From: Bacteroidales bacterium UBA5536
GTDB lineage: Bacteria; Bacteroidota; Bacteroidia; Bacteroidales; F082
Reading direction: 5' to 3'
NCBI GenBank assembly: GCA_002426795.1
Contig: DINQ01000004.1
Location: 1 to 64,000, forward strand
Length of the DNA stretch: 64,000 bases
The stretch's first letter is position 1, and each line of letters starts with the position of its first letter. Shown here in pieces: positions 19,404 to 27,917 of this stretch. The notes beneath the pieces were generated by a model. That model was not told the origin of the DNA, did no database searches, and saw only the letters and a list, made by a program, of their open reading frames with translations. Position numbers and translations under genes: made by a program.

Positions 19404-20638
19404 TCTACTGACACTTTTTCGCGCTCTATCCTCTTTAATCCTGTCAGCACTGTAGTTAGGGCTGCCAGCCATCCAATCACAACTACTGTAGCAAAAACAG
19501 CAGCCACGTCAAGCCATTGAAGTGCAACCGGATAAGCGTCAATGATAAAAGCACCTTCCTCTCCTCCCAGTTTGAGCAAACCAAATTGCTGTTGCAGTAA
19601 AACCAGGAAAATCCCGGCTACAAGTCCAACCAGTCCACCAGCAACAGAAATCAGCATCCCTTCAGTTAGAAAAAGTTTTTGCAACAAGCCCTGATCCGCT
19701 CCTAAGAATCCTAAAACACTGATGTCCTTCTTTTTATCGATGATGAGCATACTCAGTGAGCCAATCACGTTGAAACTTGCCATGATCAGGATGAAAGTAA
19801 GAATGATGAAAATCGCCCATTTTTCAGAACGCATGATACGGTATAACGTCTCTTGCTGTTCAAATTTATTCTTAATCACAAAACCCGGACCAATGAAGTC
19901 GGACAGCGTTTTTCTGAATTCGTCTTCATCAGCTTCGGGCTTCAGAAAGAGCTCAATCGTACTGGCCTCATTCTGATAGCCCAGTAAATTGGAGGCCCAG
20001 TCGAAAGGCACAAAAACCACGCTGGCATCTATCTCTTGTTGGCTGGCAAAAACTCCCGATAAGGCAATAGATCCGCTGTTGAACGACTGATCAAAAGTAA
20101 ATGAAGAAGGGTTTCCCCGTTTGGGAACGTAGACCTGCATCAGATTTTCTGGATTGCGTGTATTCACGCCTAAATACCAGGCCACCCCTGCGCCGGGAAC
20201 AGCAAAATTAAATCTCCCATCCTTCAAAACAAAATCACCCTGAATCATCAGACTATCCATTCGTCCGGTTTGCTGAAATGCACTACTGACAGCTTTCAAA
20301 CGGCCAATATGCTGTTTTTCGTTGTAGCGAAAAAGCGCATCTTCGCTGATGTTGTGAACATAAAATGCCAATTGCGGAATGGCTTGGATCTGCTGTTCCG
20401 GAAAACTCGTCAAATCGATCGTTTTACCTTTTTCAGGCTCAATCACCAGGTCAGGAGCAATTCTGTTGACCATAGTCGAAATCACCTGTTCGAAACCATT
20501 GAAAACAGATAGTACCACAATCAACGCAAAAGCCCCAACTGCGACCCCAACAACCGAAACAGCAGTAATGACATTGATGAGGTTGTGACTCTTTTTAGCT
20601 AGCAGATAGCGTTTTGCGATGAAGAATGACGTATTCAA
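19400..20638 (-). CDS. LolC/LolE-like ABC transporter permease (FtsX family)
   Basis: A 412-residue inner-membrane protein. One membrane helix (residues about 20-48), a large periplasmic domain (about 50-265) and three C-terminal helices make up the MacB-PCD plus FtsX arrangement. The family N-terminus (FIAKRYLLAKKSHNLINVITAVSVVGVAVG) fixes the start at a TTG (20638); the next in-frame codon pattern upstream reaches a stop with no ATG. LolC/E release lipoproteins from the inner membrane for transport to the outer membrane; this assignment is by family. No LolD ATPase is adjacent. It is third in a compact rbfA-methyltransferase-permease operon. Confidence 0.87.
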   Translation of the reverse strand: MNTSFFIAKRYLLAKKSHNLINVITAVSVVGVAVGAFALIVVLSVFNGFEQVISTMVNRIAPDLVIEPEKGKTIDLTSFPEQQIQAIPQLAFYVHNISEDALFRYNEKQHIGRLKAVSSAFQQTGRMDSLMIQGDFVLKDGRFNFAVPGAGVAWYLGVNTRNPENLMQVYVPKRGNPSSFTFDQSFNSGSIALSGVFASQQEIDASVVFVPFDWASNLLGYQNEASTIELFLKPEADEDEFRKTLSDFIGPGFVIKNKFEQQETLYRIMRSEKWAIFIILTFILIMASFNVIGSLSMLIIDKKKDISVLGFLGADQGLLQKLFLTEGMLISVAGGLVGLVAGIFLVLLQQQFGLLKLGGEEGAFIIDAYPVALQWLDVAAVFATVVVIGWLAALTTVLTGLKRIEREKVSVD

Positions 20639-20662
20639 ACAGAGATGATATTAGTGCGTCGA

Positions 20663-21490
20663 TCAGTTCGATTTCCATGCACAGGCAATTAAACCTGTTC
20701 CTGTCTTATGTTTGAATTGAACATCCAAAATATTCAAAATCAAACAAAATGGAAAAGTCAGCAAATAATAAAACGGCAACAAGATGAAAAATAGCTTGCT
20801 TTTATTCAACATCAGGATCGGATATTTCATCGAAAGGCGCCATGACAAGCTTCCTGGTTTTCCATACTGGTAGCGGATATCCGACCGCTGGAATCCGGCA
20901 GTTGCAAGTTTATCGGCCAATTCTTTGGTTCCATATCCATCACGCACATGTTCGTCGATAAAGCCAACCGCACCTTCGGCGTGGTCATGATCATGATCGT
21001 GCACATCTGAACCACCCTGGTCAGAAGGTGTTGAAATGAGCAACATACCACCGGGTCTCAGGGCGTGAAAATAATTCGTCAAAACAGTGATATCTTCTTC
21101 TATGTGTTCCATCACATCCACGCAAACAATCAGGTTAAATTCCTGCTGGTAGTCAATTTTGGTTAGATCGGCCTCTTCAAAATGCACATTATTGAAGCCA
21201 ATTCGACCAAAAAACTGGTTACAATCATCAATCTGTTCCGTTTTGACATCCAATCCTGTTATTTGCCAGTCGGGATGTTTGCGTGCCATATAATACACAT
21301 ATTGTCCAAAACCGGATCCGGCATCCAGCACCCTGGCCTGCATCATATTTTTGGTGTACCGGCGAAGGGCTTTTTTAACATGCCAGGTGCGAAGCAGCAG
21401 CACATCTAACATTCGGTAAAACAACTTTCTGAGAAAAGGCGTTGCATTGAAAACACTGCCTAACTGCCTTTTAATGGGATCGTATTGCAT
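20663..21490 (-). CDS. Class I SAM-dependent methyltransferase, substrate unknown
   Basis: A 275-residue protein with a Rossmann methyltransferase core: motif I VLDAGSGFGQYVYYMA, the acidic loop GLDVKTEQ, motif FNLIVCVDVMEHIEEDI and LRPGGMLLISTPS. A His/Asp-rich stretch (DVHDHDHDHAEG) follows. The C-terminus has a hydrophobic hairpin (KLFFILLPFYYLLTFPFCLILNIL) suggesting membrane association, so a lipid or envelope substrate is possible. It sits 20 bases after rbfA and 24 bases before the LolC/E-like gene. Confidence 0.85.
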   Translation of the reverse strand: MQYDPIKRQLGSVFNATPFLRKLFYRMLDVLLLRTWHVKKALRRYTKNMMQARVLDAGSGFGQYVYYMARKHPDWQITGLDVKTEQIDDCNQFFGRIGFNNVHFEEADLTKIDYQQEFNLIVCVDVMEHIEEDITVLTNYFHALRPGGMLLISTPSDQGGSDVHDHDHDHAEGAVGFIDEHVRDGYGTKELADKLATAGFQRSDIRYQYGKPGSLSWRLSMKYPILMLNKSKLFFILLPFYYLLTFPFCLILNILDVQFKHKTGTGLIACAWKSN

Positions 21491-21510
21491 AGGGCAATTC
21501 TTTGGTTCGT

Positions 21511-21852
21511 TTATTTGTCGTTCAGCAGTTTATCAATGTTTTCGATATAATCGAGCGAGTCATCTTCGAAAAATTGCAGTTCAGGAATAATCCTGAGCTG
21601 ATGACGCACCCTTTTGCCAAGAAACCCTCTTATTTCGCGGGAAATTTTGTTGGCTTTAGCCACTACTTCTTCTTTTTTAGCAGTTCCAAAAATACTAAGG
21701 TAGGCCTTGGCAACCGACAAATCAGGTGAAACCTGCACTTTTGTGATTGTAACCATTACACCAGGTGCCAGAGGCGGAACCTCTCGCTGAAGTATCTCGC
21801 CAAGATCGCGCTGCAACAGCTTGGCTATTTTATGTTGACGTGTTGTTTCCAT
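21511..21852 (-). CDS. rbfA: Ribosome-binding factor A
   Basis: A 113-residue protein, normal length. RbfA binds the 30S subunit and helps late 16S rRNA maturation, including cold conditions. Family features: METTRQHKIAKLLQRDLGEIL at the start, VTITKVQVSPDLSVAKAYLSIFG in the KH-like fold and VRHQLRIIPELQFFEDDSLDY near the end. First gene of a three-gene leftward operon. Confidence 0.97.
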   Translation of the reverse strand: METTRQHKIAKLLQRDLGEILQREVPPLAPGVMVTITKVQVSPDLSVAKAYLSIFGTAKKEEVVAKANKISREIRGFLGKRVRHQLRIIPELQFFEDDSLDYIENIDKLLNDK

Positions 21853-21856
21853 GCTG

Positions 21857-21864
21857 CAAAAGTA
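21857..21864 (-). promoter_or_regulatory. -7-like box almost touching the rbfA start
   Basis: The minus strand reads TACTTTTG, then four bases, then the rbfA ATG. If used, the transcript would be leaderless or nearly so. Confidence 0.4.
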
Positions 21865-22053
21865 ATCAATTCCGCCGTTGACGCACAGCGCTTTTCTAAA
21901 CGCAGGTACTAAATAAACTCAACAGTTTTCTCCTTGATAAAAAGGCCATTTATAAGCTGTTTTTTCGGGAGATATTACTTTTAGCCCTGAACAGTAGGGT
22001 TTAATAAGATCAAAAAAATCATACAGTTTGGCCTGAATAAAACAATCCATGCC

Positions 22054-22061
22054 TACCTTTG
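22054..22061 (+). promoter_or_regulatory. -7 box of the amidohydrolase-mtnA operon
   Basis: TACCTTTG matches TAnnTTTG and lies 30 bases before the ATG at 22092. A TTTG at 22027-22030 is a possible -33 element with slightly long spacing (23 bases). Confidence 0.6.
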
Positions 22062-22091
22062 TAAAAATCAACACCGATTAAATAACTATTG

Positions 22092-23300
22092 ATGCTCATC
22101 TCAAAGATAAAGTCATTGGCAGCAGAATATCATGCTGACACCATCCAGTTCAGAAGACACTTACACAGCCATCCCGAACTTAGCTTCGAAGAGGCAAAAA
22201 CAGCCCGTTTTATTTCTGACAAACTCAATGGTTGGGGTATCCCCCACCGCACCAATGTTGGCGGACATGGTATTGTTGCGCTGATCGGAAAAGAAACGCC
22301 TGATCAGGCTTGTGTTGCCTTGCGGGCCGACATTGATGCCCTCCCGATCAAAGAGTTAAATACACATGACTTTTGCAGCACCAATCCAGGCGTTATGCAT
22401 GCCTGTGGGCACGATGCCCATACCAGCATGCTGCTCACAGCGGCACGTATTCTGAAGCAGATAGAGCCTCAGTTGCACGGCCAGGTAAAACTAATTTTCC
22501 AACCAGCCGAAGAAAAGCTACCCGGTGGTGCACTTGGAATTATCAAAGATGGCGGCCTGCTTAATCCGGCACCTTTTTCAATCACAGGGCAGCATGTTTT
22601 CCCCAATCTCGAATGTGGCAAAGTTGGCTTTAAATCAGGCCCTTATATGGCTTCGGCTGACGAAATCACCATTACCATCAAAGGGAAAGGAGGCCATGCT
22701 GCTATGCCAGATCAAATCAACGACACAGTACTTACAGCTGCCCAGCTGATCGTCAATATGCAGCAGGTTGTGAGTCGTTTTGCTCCCCCGGGAATTCCCT
22801 CCGTATTATCTTTTGGAAGGGTAATTGCAGACGGCATTTTCAATATCATCCCCAATGAAGTGCTGATACAAGGGACATTCAGAACCTTCAACGAAGAATG
22901 GCGCGCCCTGGCCAAACAGCACATTCAAAACATTGCAGAAAACACAGCCAAATCAACCGGTACAATCGCTGAGGTGCAAATTGAAGATGGCTATCCTTTT
23001 TTAATCAATGATGCCGAAACAACAGAAACAGCCCGCGCAGCTGCCATCGAATACATGGGATCAGAAAATGTGGTGGAGCTTTCACAAAGAATGACCGCCG
23101 AAGATTTCGCCTGGTATTCGCAGCAAATGCCGGCTTGCTTCTACCGCATCGGCACTGCAAATATCAACAAAGGCATCACATCCAACCTGCACAGCCCAAC
23201 TTTCGACATCGACGAAGACAGCATGGAACATGGCTCGGGACTCATGGCATGGATGGCTGTTTACCAGCTGAGGCAATTTTACCAAAATCAAAAAAAATGA
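22092..23300 (+). CDS. M20-family amidohydrolase (hippurate/N-acyl-amino-acid type)
   Basis: A 402-residue M20D metallohydrolase. Metal-binding motifs are visible: VMHACGHDAHTSMLLTAA, PAEEKLPGGALG, and the late H in NLHSPTFDIDE; LRADIDALPIKE precedes them. The lid dimerisation domain contains IKGKGGHAAMPDQINDTV. Family members cleave N-acyl or N-aminoacyl groups from amino acids; the substrate is not determined. The start is ATG 22092 (a TTG immediately precedes it). Its stop overlaps the mtnA start (ATGA), so it belongs to the following operon, but its role in deoxypentose salvage is unclear. Confidence 0.92.
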   Translation: MLISKIKSLAAEYHADTIQFRRHLHSHPELSFEEAKTARFISDKLNGWGIPHRTNVGGHGIVALIGKETPDQACVALRADIDALPIKELNTHDFCSTNPGVMHACGHDAHTSMLLTAARILKQIEPQLHGQVKLIFQPAEEKLPGGALGIIKDGGLLNPAPFSITGQHVFPNLECGKVGFKSGPYMASADEITITIKGKGGHAAMPDQINDTVLTAAQLIVNMQQVVSRFAPPGIPSVLSFGRVIADGIFNIIPNEVLIQGTFRTFNEEWRALAKQHIQNIAENTAKSTGTIAEVQIEDGYPFLINDAETTETARAAAIEYMGSENVVELSQRMTAEDFAWYSQQMPACFYRIGTANINKGITSNLHSPTFDIDEDSMEHGSGLMAWMAVYQLRQFYQNQKK

Positions 23301-24361
23301 TTGTAGGAGATAAAGCATATCAAACCGTTTGGATTGAAGGCAGCACTGTCAGGATGATTAATCAGAATTTGCTGCCTTTTAGCTTTCAGATTCATGATTG
23401 TCCGGGATATTGGGATACCTGCATGGGTATAACCGACATGACCGTGCGTGGCGCAGGCGCAATTGGCGCAGCAGCTGCATTTGCCATGGCACAGGCATTT
23501 TTGGAAGCTCCGGCAATAGACAGAGAAGTTTTTCTGCAAGACGCCAAAAACGACATCGAATCTACACGACCTACAGCACGCAATCTTTTTTACGCCGTTG
23601 AAAAAGTTTACCAGGCCGGGAGTTTATCGGCTGAAAATGCCGTGTTCGAAGCACAAAAAATTGCCCTCAAAGACACCCATGACACGCGCATGATTGGGGA
23701 ATTTGGTAACGAGCTGATTAAGAACAAAGGCCGCATACTCACACATTGTAACGCAGGCTGGCTGGCTTTTGTTGATTTTGGCACAGCCTTGTCACCCATC
23801 TACACGGCATTTAAAAGCGGCAAAGAGATATTTGTGTATGTAGACGAAACAAGGCCACGCGGACAAGGCGCCCGGCTCACAGCCTGGGAGCTGATGCAGG
23901 AAGGCATTCCCTTCACGATCATCCCTGACAATGCAGCTGCCAGCCTGATGGCCGAAGGCAAAATAGACCTGGTGATTGTTGGCGCTGACCGAATTGCCCG
24001 AAATGGTGATGTGGCCAACAAAATTGGCACATTGGGAAGAGCCATTTTAGCGAATACATTCAATATTCCATTTTATGTGGCTGCCCCTTTGAGTACGTTC
24101 GATGAGGAATGCAAAACCGGAAAAGACATCAAAATCGAGCACCGGAGTCAGGATGAAGTGTTGTATCAGGACGGAATTGACGCCAATGGAAACCGCGTGA
24201 AAGTGCTGGTTTGTGCGCCTGGTTCAACTGCTTATAACCCTGCCTTTGATGTAACCCCGGCCAAATACATCACGGGCATCATTACCGAAAAAGGCATTGT
24301 AAAAGCACACCACCAATCCATTACGGCACTTTTGAAAAGCACAGACGATGGACCAGCATAA
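23297..24361 (+). CDS. mtnA: S-methyl-5-thioribose-1-phosphate isomerase (MtnA)
   Basis: A 354-residue aldose-ketose isomerase of the eIF2B-like fold, converting 5-methylthioribose-1-phosphate (or 5-deoxyribose-1-phosphate) to the ribulose form. The active-site Cys is C151 in LTHCNAGW and the catalytic Asp is D231 in GADRIARNGDVANKIGT. RGAGAIGAAAAF is the sugar-phosphate loop. The frame runs further upstream inside the amidohydrolase gene, but the ATG at 23297, overlapping the preceding stop as ATGA, gives the family N-terminus. It is followed by a class II aldolase rather than the mtnB/mtnC/mtnD genes of full methionine salvage. Confidence 0.95.
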   Translation: MIVGDKAYQTVWIEGSTVRMINQNLLPFSFQIHDCPGYWDTCMGITDMTVRGAGAIGAAAAFAMAQAFLEAPAIDREVFLQDAKNDIESTRPTARNLFYAVEKVYQAGSLSAENAVFEAQKIALKDTHDTRMIGEFGNELIKNKGRILTHCNAGWLAFVDFGTALSPIYTAFKSGKEIFVYVDETRPRGQGARLTAWELMQEGIPFTIIPDNAAASLMAEGKIDLVIVGADRIARNGDVANKIGTLGRAILANTFNIPFYVAAPLSTFDEECKTGKDIKIEHRSQDEVLYQDGIDANGNRVKVLVCAPGSTAYNPAFDVTPAKYITGIITEKGIVKAHHQSITALLKSTDDGPA

Positions 24362-24977
24362 ATTCATTCGGAAAGAGATCGCCTATTTTATGCGCAGGCT
24401 ATACAAACAAGGCCTCACAACCAGTTCGGGCGGGAACATCAGTTTCAGGCTGGATGAAAACGTGTTGATTACCCCTTCGCAGACTGATAAAGGGAGAATG
24501 AAAGCGAGTGAAATTGGCATGACTGATTTGCATGGAAATTCACTATCAACCCAATACAAACTCAGCATGGAAACCGGCATGCATCTGGCAGTTTATAAAG
24601 CACGTCCCGACGTGAAAGCCATTGTCCATGCGCATCCTGTTACAGCAACCAGTTTTGCAGTAGCACACCAAACGATAGATTGCAGCCTGTTGGGCGAAGC
24701 GCGTGCTATCATCGGAGAACCGGTTTTGGCAAGTTATCAACTGATGGGAACGCAGAAGCTGGCATATGAAGTTGCAAAAGCCATTCTCCATGGCAATGTC
24801 GTCCTGATGGAAAACCACGGCATCCTGGCTGTTGGCAATAGTCTTTTGGAAGCATTCGACCGGCTCGAAGTACTGGAAGCCTGCGCGCGTGTAAACATCC
24901 TTACAAAATTGATTGGAAATGCTGTTGGCCTGTCAGCTCATGAGCTGGCGGCTATCGATAAAATGATGCAAAAATGA
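24348..24977 (+). CDS. Class II aldolase (fuculose-1-phosphate aldolase type)
   Basis: A 209-residue zinc aldolase of the FucA/AraD family. Zinc ligands H94 and H96 (VHAHPVTATSF) and H157 (MENHGILAVG) are present, with the acid/base Glu at E75 (METGMHL), matching FucA's E73/H92/H94/H155 spacing. The N-terminal SSGGNIS binds the phosphate. It would cleave a 5-substituted ribulose-1-phosphate to DHAP plus an aldehyde. The alternative, methylthioribulose-1-phosphate dehydratase (MtnB), is in the same superfamily but is less likely with no mtnC or mtnD nearby. It overlaps mtnA by 14 bases, implying translational coupling. Confidence 0.88.
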   Translation: MDQHKFIRKEIAYFMRRLYKQGLTTSSGGNISFRLDENVLITPSQTDKGRMKASEIGMTDLHGNSLSTQYKLSMETGMHLAVYKARPDVKAIVHAHPVTATSFAVAHQTIDCSLLGEARAIIGEPVLASYQLMGTQKLAYEVAKAILHGNVVLMENHGILAVGNSLLEAFDRLEVLEACARVNILTKLIGNAVGLSAHELAAIDKMMQK

Positions 24978-25825
24978 CATTAATACCTGAAATTAACATT
25001 CAAAATACTGTCTCCATTCCCCGTCTGGGCATCGGAACCTGGGAAATGGGCGGCCGACAATCGCCTGACCGAAGTGAAGATGAAAAATTTGTGCATGCTA
25101 TTCGTTTCGCTGTCGAGCATGGCATCAGACACATCGACACGGCAGAAATGTATGGCAACGGGCATGCTGAAGAACTTGTAAGCAAGGCCGTCGAAGGTTT
25201 CGACCGTAGCAAACTGATCATTACGACCAAAGTTTCAGGCCAAAACCTGGCATACAAAGACCTTCTAGAATCTGCACAAAACAGCCTGAAACGCTTAAAA
25301 ACAGACTATATCGACCTATATTTGCTTCACTGGCCAAATCCGGATATTCCGCTACATGAGACCATGAAAGCCATAAACGAATTGCTGGCTACAGGTCAAA
25401 TCAGGCATTTTGGGCTGAGTAACTTCACTGTTGAGCTCATCAAAGAAGTGCAACAACTAACCGATGCACCTATTATCACCAATCAACTTGAATACAATTT
25501 GTTCACCCGCAACAATGGCCGCATCACTGAGGATGTGGAATCGACCATTCTGCCCTATTGTATGGAACATGGAATCAGCGCAACCGCCTGGCGGCCTGTA
25601 TTGAAGGGCGCAACAAATATCTTGCAACAACCTTTGATTCAAAAAATTGCTGATAAACACAAAGCTTCACCCATGCAAATTGCGTTGGCCTGGCTGCTTA
25701 ATAAACCTTTGATGTTGGCCATCCCAAAAATGACCAGCGAAAAGCATATTCTGGAAAATATCGCAGCTACAAAGATTGAGCTGACTCAGGAAGAAATGGA
25801 GCTATTGAACAAACTGGCATTTTGA
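24974..25825 (+). CDS. Aldo/keto reductase
   Basis: A 283-residue TIM-barrel NADPH-dependent oxidoreductase. The catalytic tetrad is complete: D55 (HIDTAEMYG), Y60, K86 (ITTKV) and H119 (YLLHWP). The cofactor region includes IPKMTSEKHILEN. It overlaps the aldolase gene by ATGA. In this setting it may reduce the aldehyde released by the aldolase (acetaldehyde or methylthioacetaldehyde) to an alcohol, which is an inference from operon position. Confidence 0.9.
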   Translation: MTLIPEINIQNTVSIPRLGIGTWEMGGRQSPDRSEDEKFVHAIRFAVEHGIRHIDTAEMYGNGHAEELVSKAVEGFDRSKLIITTKVSGQNLAYKDLLESAQNSLKRLKTDYIDLYLLHWPNPDIPLHETMKAINELLATGQIRHFGLSNFTVELIKEVQQLTDAPIITNQLEYNLFTRNNGRITEDVESTILPYCMEHGISATAWRPVLKGATNILQQPLIQKIADKHKASPMQIALAWLLNKPLMLAIPKMTSEKHILENIAATKIELTQEEMELLNKLAF

Positions 25826-25936
25826 ACCTGCGCTTTTAAATTGTCTTTAATCTATTTTTCTATCAGGACATGTTTTATTTTTTGCCAACTAAAAGGGACT
25901 CCAGCTTCGATTCGATTTATTTGTTAATTAATTATC

Positions 25937-25944
25937 TACCTTTG
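25937..25944 (+). promoter_or_regulatory. -7 box for the ygiQ-type gene
   Basis: TACCTTTG matches TAnnTTTG, 104 bases upstream of the ATG at 26049. The implied leader is about 100 bases; no structured element was recognised in it. Confidence 0.5.
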
Positions 25945-26048
25945 TAATAGATTGATATTTAAGAATAAGCATCTAAAATGGAGGCATCATCTAAAACTTT
26001 TTCACTATTTAATTACTAAATTCACATTCTGACAACACAATTACTTCT

Positions 26049-27917
26049 ATGTCAAAACAATACGAACTGACAGACTGGTTACCTACCACAAAAAAAGAAC
26101 TTGACATCAGGGGCTGGGAGCAGCTGGATGTTATTATGATTACCGGCGATGCGTACGTCGATCATCCTGCTTTTGGCGCTGCTGTTATTGGTCGTTTGAT
26201 TGAAAAAGAAGGCTTTAAAGTTGCTATTCTGCCACAACCCAATTACCAGGACGATCTGCGCGATTTTAAAAAACTGGGAAAACCACGCTTGTTTTTTGGC
26301 ATCACAGCCGGCAACATGGACTCGATGGTAAATCACTATACAGCCAATAAACGCCTCCGTTCGAATGATGCATATACTCCCGGCGGACTGGCAGGTTTCA
26401 GACCTGATTATGCAACAACAGTCTACAGCAAGATCGTTAAAAAAATCTTTCCGGATGTGCCTGTTGTCATTGGAGGAGTAGAAGCTTCATTAAGGCGTGT
26501 GACACACTACGATTACTGGTCAGATCAGCTTAAGCCAAGTATTCTGGTTGATTCGGAAGCTGACATTGGTGTTTATGGAATGGGCGAACTGGCACTGCTG
26601 GAGATTTTGCATGCGCTCGATCAGGGCAAAAACCTGGATGAGTTGACAGGCATCAAACAAACCTTCTTTTTACAGTCAAGTAAGGAACCTCTCCCAGAAG
26701 CGTCGTGGGGTGATATTCAACTGGCTTCGCACGAGCAATGTCTTGCTGATAAAAAAGCCTATGCCGCCAACTTCAGGAACATTGAGCAGGAATCGAACAA
26801 AACACATGCAGCAAGGCTTACGCAGGTTATTGGCGACAAACGACTGATCGTCAATCCGCCTTATCCAACATTCACCGAAAAGCAAATCGATGCTTCATTC
26901 GACCTGCCTTACACCAGAAAACCACATCCCAAATATGCCAAACGAGGTACAATTCCGGCATATGAAATGATCCGGCATTCTGTCAATATGCATCGTGGGT
27001 GTTTTGGCGGCTGCTCTTTTTGTACGATTTCGGCTCATCAGGGAAAATTTGTAGCCAGCCGCAGCAAAGCCTCTATCATGGCCGAAGTGGAACAGATTAC
27101 GCAAATGGACGACTTCAAAGGCTATATCAGCGATTTGGGCGGGCCTTCTGCCAATATGTACCAGATGAAGGGCATTCACCAACAGATTTGTGACAGTTGT
27201 AAACGCCCGAGTTGCATCTTTCCCTCTGTTTGCAGCAACCTCAACACCGATCACAAGCCGATGCTCGACATCTATAAGTCGGTTGACAAGCACCCGGCGA
27301 TCAAAAAAGCATTTGTGGGATCGGGATTGCGCTATGATCTTTTTCTGACCGACGATCCTGAAAAAAACGACAAACTTGGATACGACGAATATCTGAAGCA
27401 ATTGGTTACACGCCACGTAAGCGGAAGACTCAAGGTTGCCCCCGAACATACCAGCGACCGTGTTCTGAAGGCGATGCGAAAGCCTTCTTTCAAACTGTTT
27501 TATAAGCTGAAAGAAAAGTTTGACCAGATCAACAGGGAAACCGGCCTCAAACAGCAACTCATCCCTTATTTCATTTCGAGTCATCCCGAAAGCACACTCG
27601 AAGACATGGCTCAATTGGCTGCCGATACCAAAGAGCTTGGATTCAGACTCGAGCAGGTTCAGGACTTTACTCCAACCCCCATGACCGTTGCAACAGTGAT
27701 TTATTATTCAGGATACGATCCATTTACGTTAAAGCCTGTTTTTACTGCCCGCAACAAAACTGAAAAGGCAGCTCAGCAAAAATTCTTTTTCTGGTATAAG
27801 CGCGAAAACCAGGCCTGGATCAAACAAACACTATTCAAGCTCAAACGGGAGGATTTGGCCAAAAAACTGTTGACTTTTTCAAAAGAGCAACCACATGCAA
27901 GTAAAAGAAGGAAGTAA
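26049..27917 (+). CDS. YgiQ-family radical SAM protein
   Basis: A 622-residue protein of the YgiQ (UPF0313) radical SAM family. The 4Fe-4S motif CxxxCxxC is C318-C322-C325 (RGCFGGCSFC). An N-terminal cobalamin-binding-like domain precedes it (DVIMITGDAYVDHPAFGAAV, VIGGVEASLRR). Downstream are GSGLRYDLF, VAPEHTSDRVL and QVQDFTPTPMT, all typical of the family. A four-Cys cluster (CDSCKRPSCIFPSVC) lies between. The biochemical role of the family is not established in my knowledge. The C-terminus is lysine/arginine-rich (SKRRK). Its 3' end overlaps the next gene by 23 bases. Confidence 0.93.
   Translation: MSKQYELTDWLPTTKKELDIRGWEQLDVIMITGDAYVDHPAFGAAVIGRLIEKEGFKVAILPQPNYQDDLRDFKKLGKPRLFFGITAGNMDSMVNHYTANKRLRSNDAYTPGGLAGFRPDYATTVYSKIVKKIFPDVPVVIGGVEASLRRVTHYDYWSDQLKPSILVDSEADIGVYGMGELALLEILHALDQGKNLDELTGIKQTFFLQSSKEPLPEASWGDIQLASHEQCLADKKAYAANFRNIEQESNKTHAARLTQVIGDKRLIVNPPYPTFTEKQIDASFDLPYTRKPHPKYAKRGTIPAYEMIRHSVNMHRGCFGGCSFCTISAHQGKFVASRSKASIMAEVEQITQMDDFKGYISDLGGPSANMYQMKGIHQQICDSCKRPSCIFPSVCSNLNTDHKPMLDIYKSVDKHPAIKKAFVGSGLRYDLFLTDDPEKNDKLGYDEYLKQLVTRHVSGRLKVAPEHTSDRVLKAMRKPSFKLFYKLKEKFDQINRETGLKQQLIPYFISSHPESTLEDMAQLAADTKELGFRLEQVQDFTPTPMTVATVIYYSGYDPFTLKPVFTARNKTEKAAQQKFFFWYKRENQAWIKQTLFKLKREDLAKKLLTFSKEQPHASKRRK

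Noticed and set aside
23135..23296. 54-codon upstream extension of mtnA
   Set aside because: It lies within the end of the amidohydrolase gene in another frame, and the ATG at 23297 gives the family N-terminus.
26895..27614. Long minus-strand reading frame of 239 codons antisense to the YgiQ gene
   Set aside because: The plus-strand frame is a clear radical SAM protein with its CxxxCxxC motif; the antisense translation shows no domain and is rich in residues expected from a reversed coding frame.
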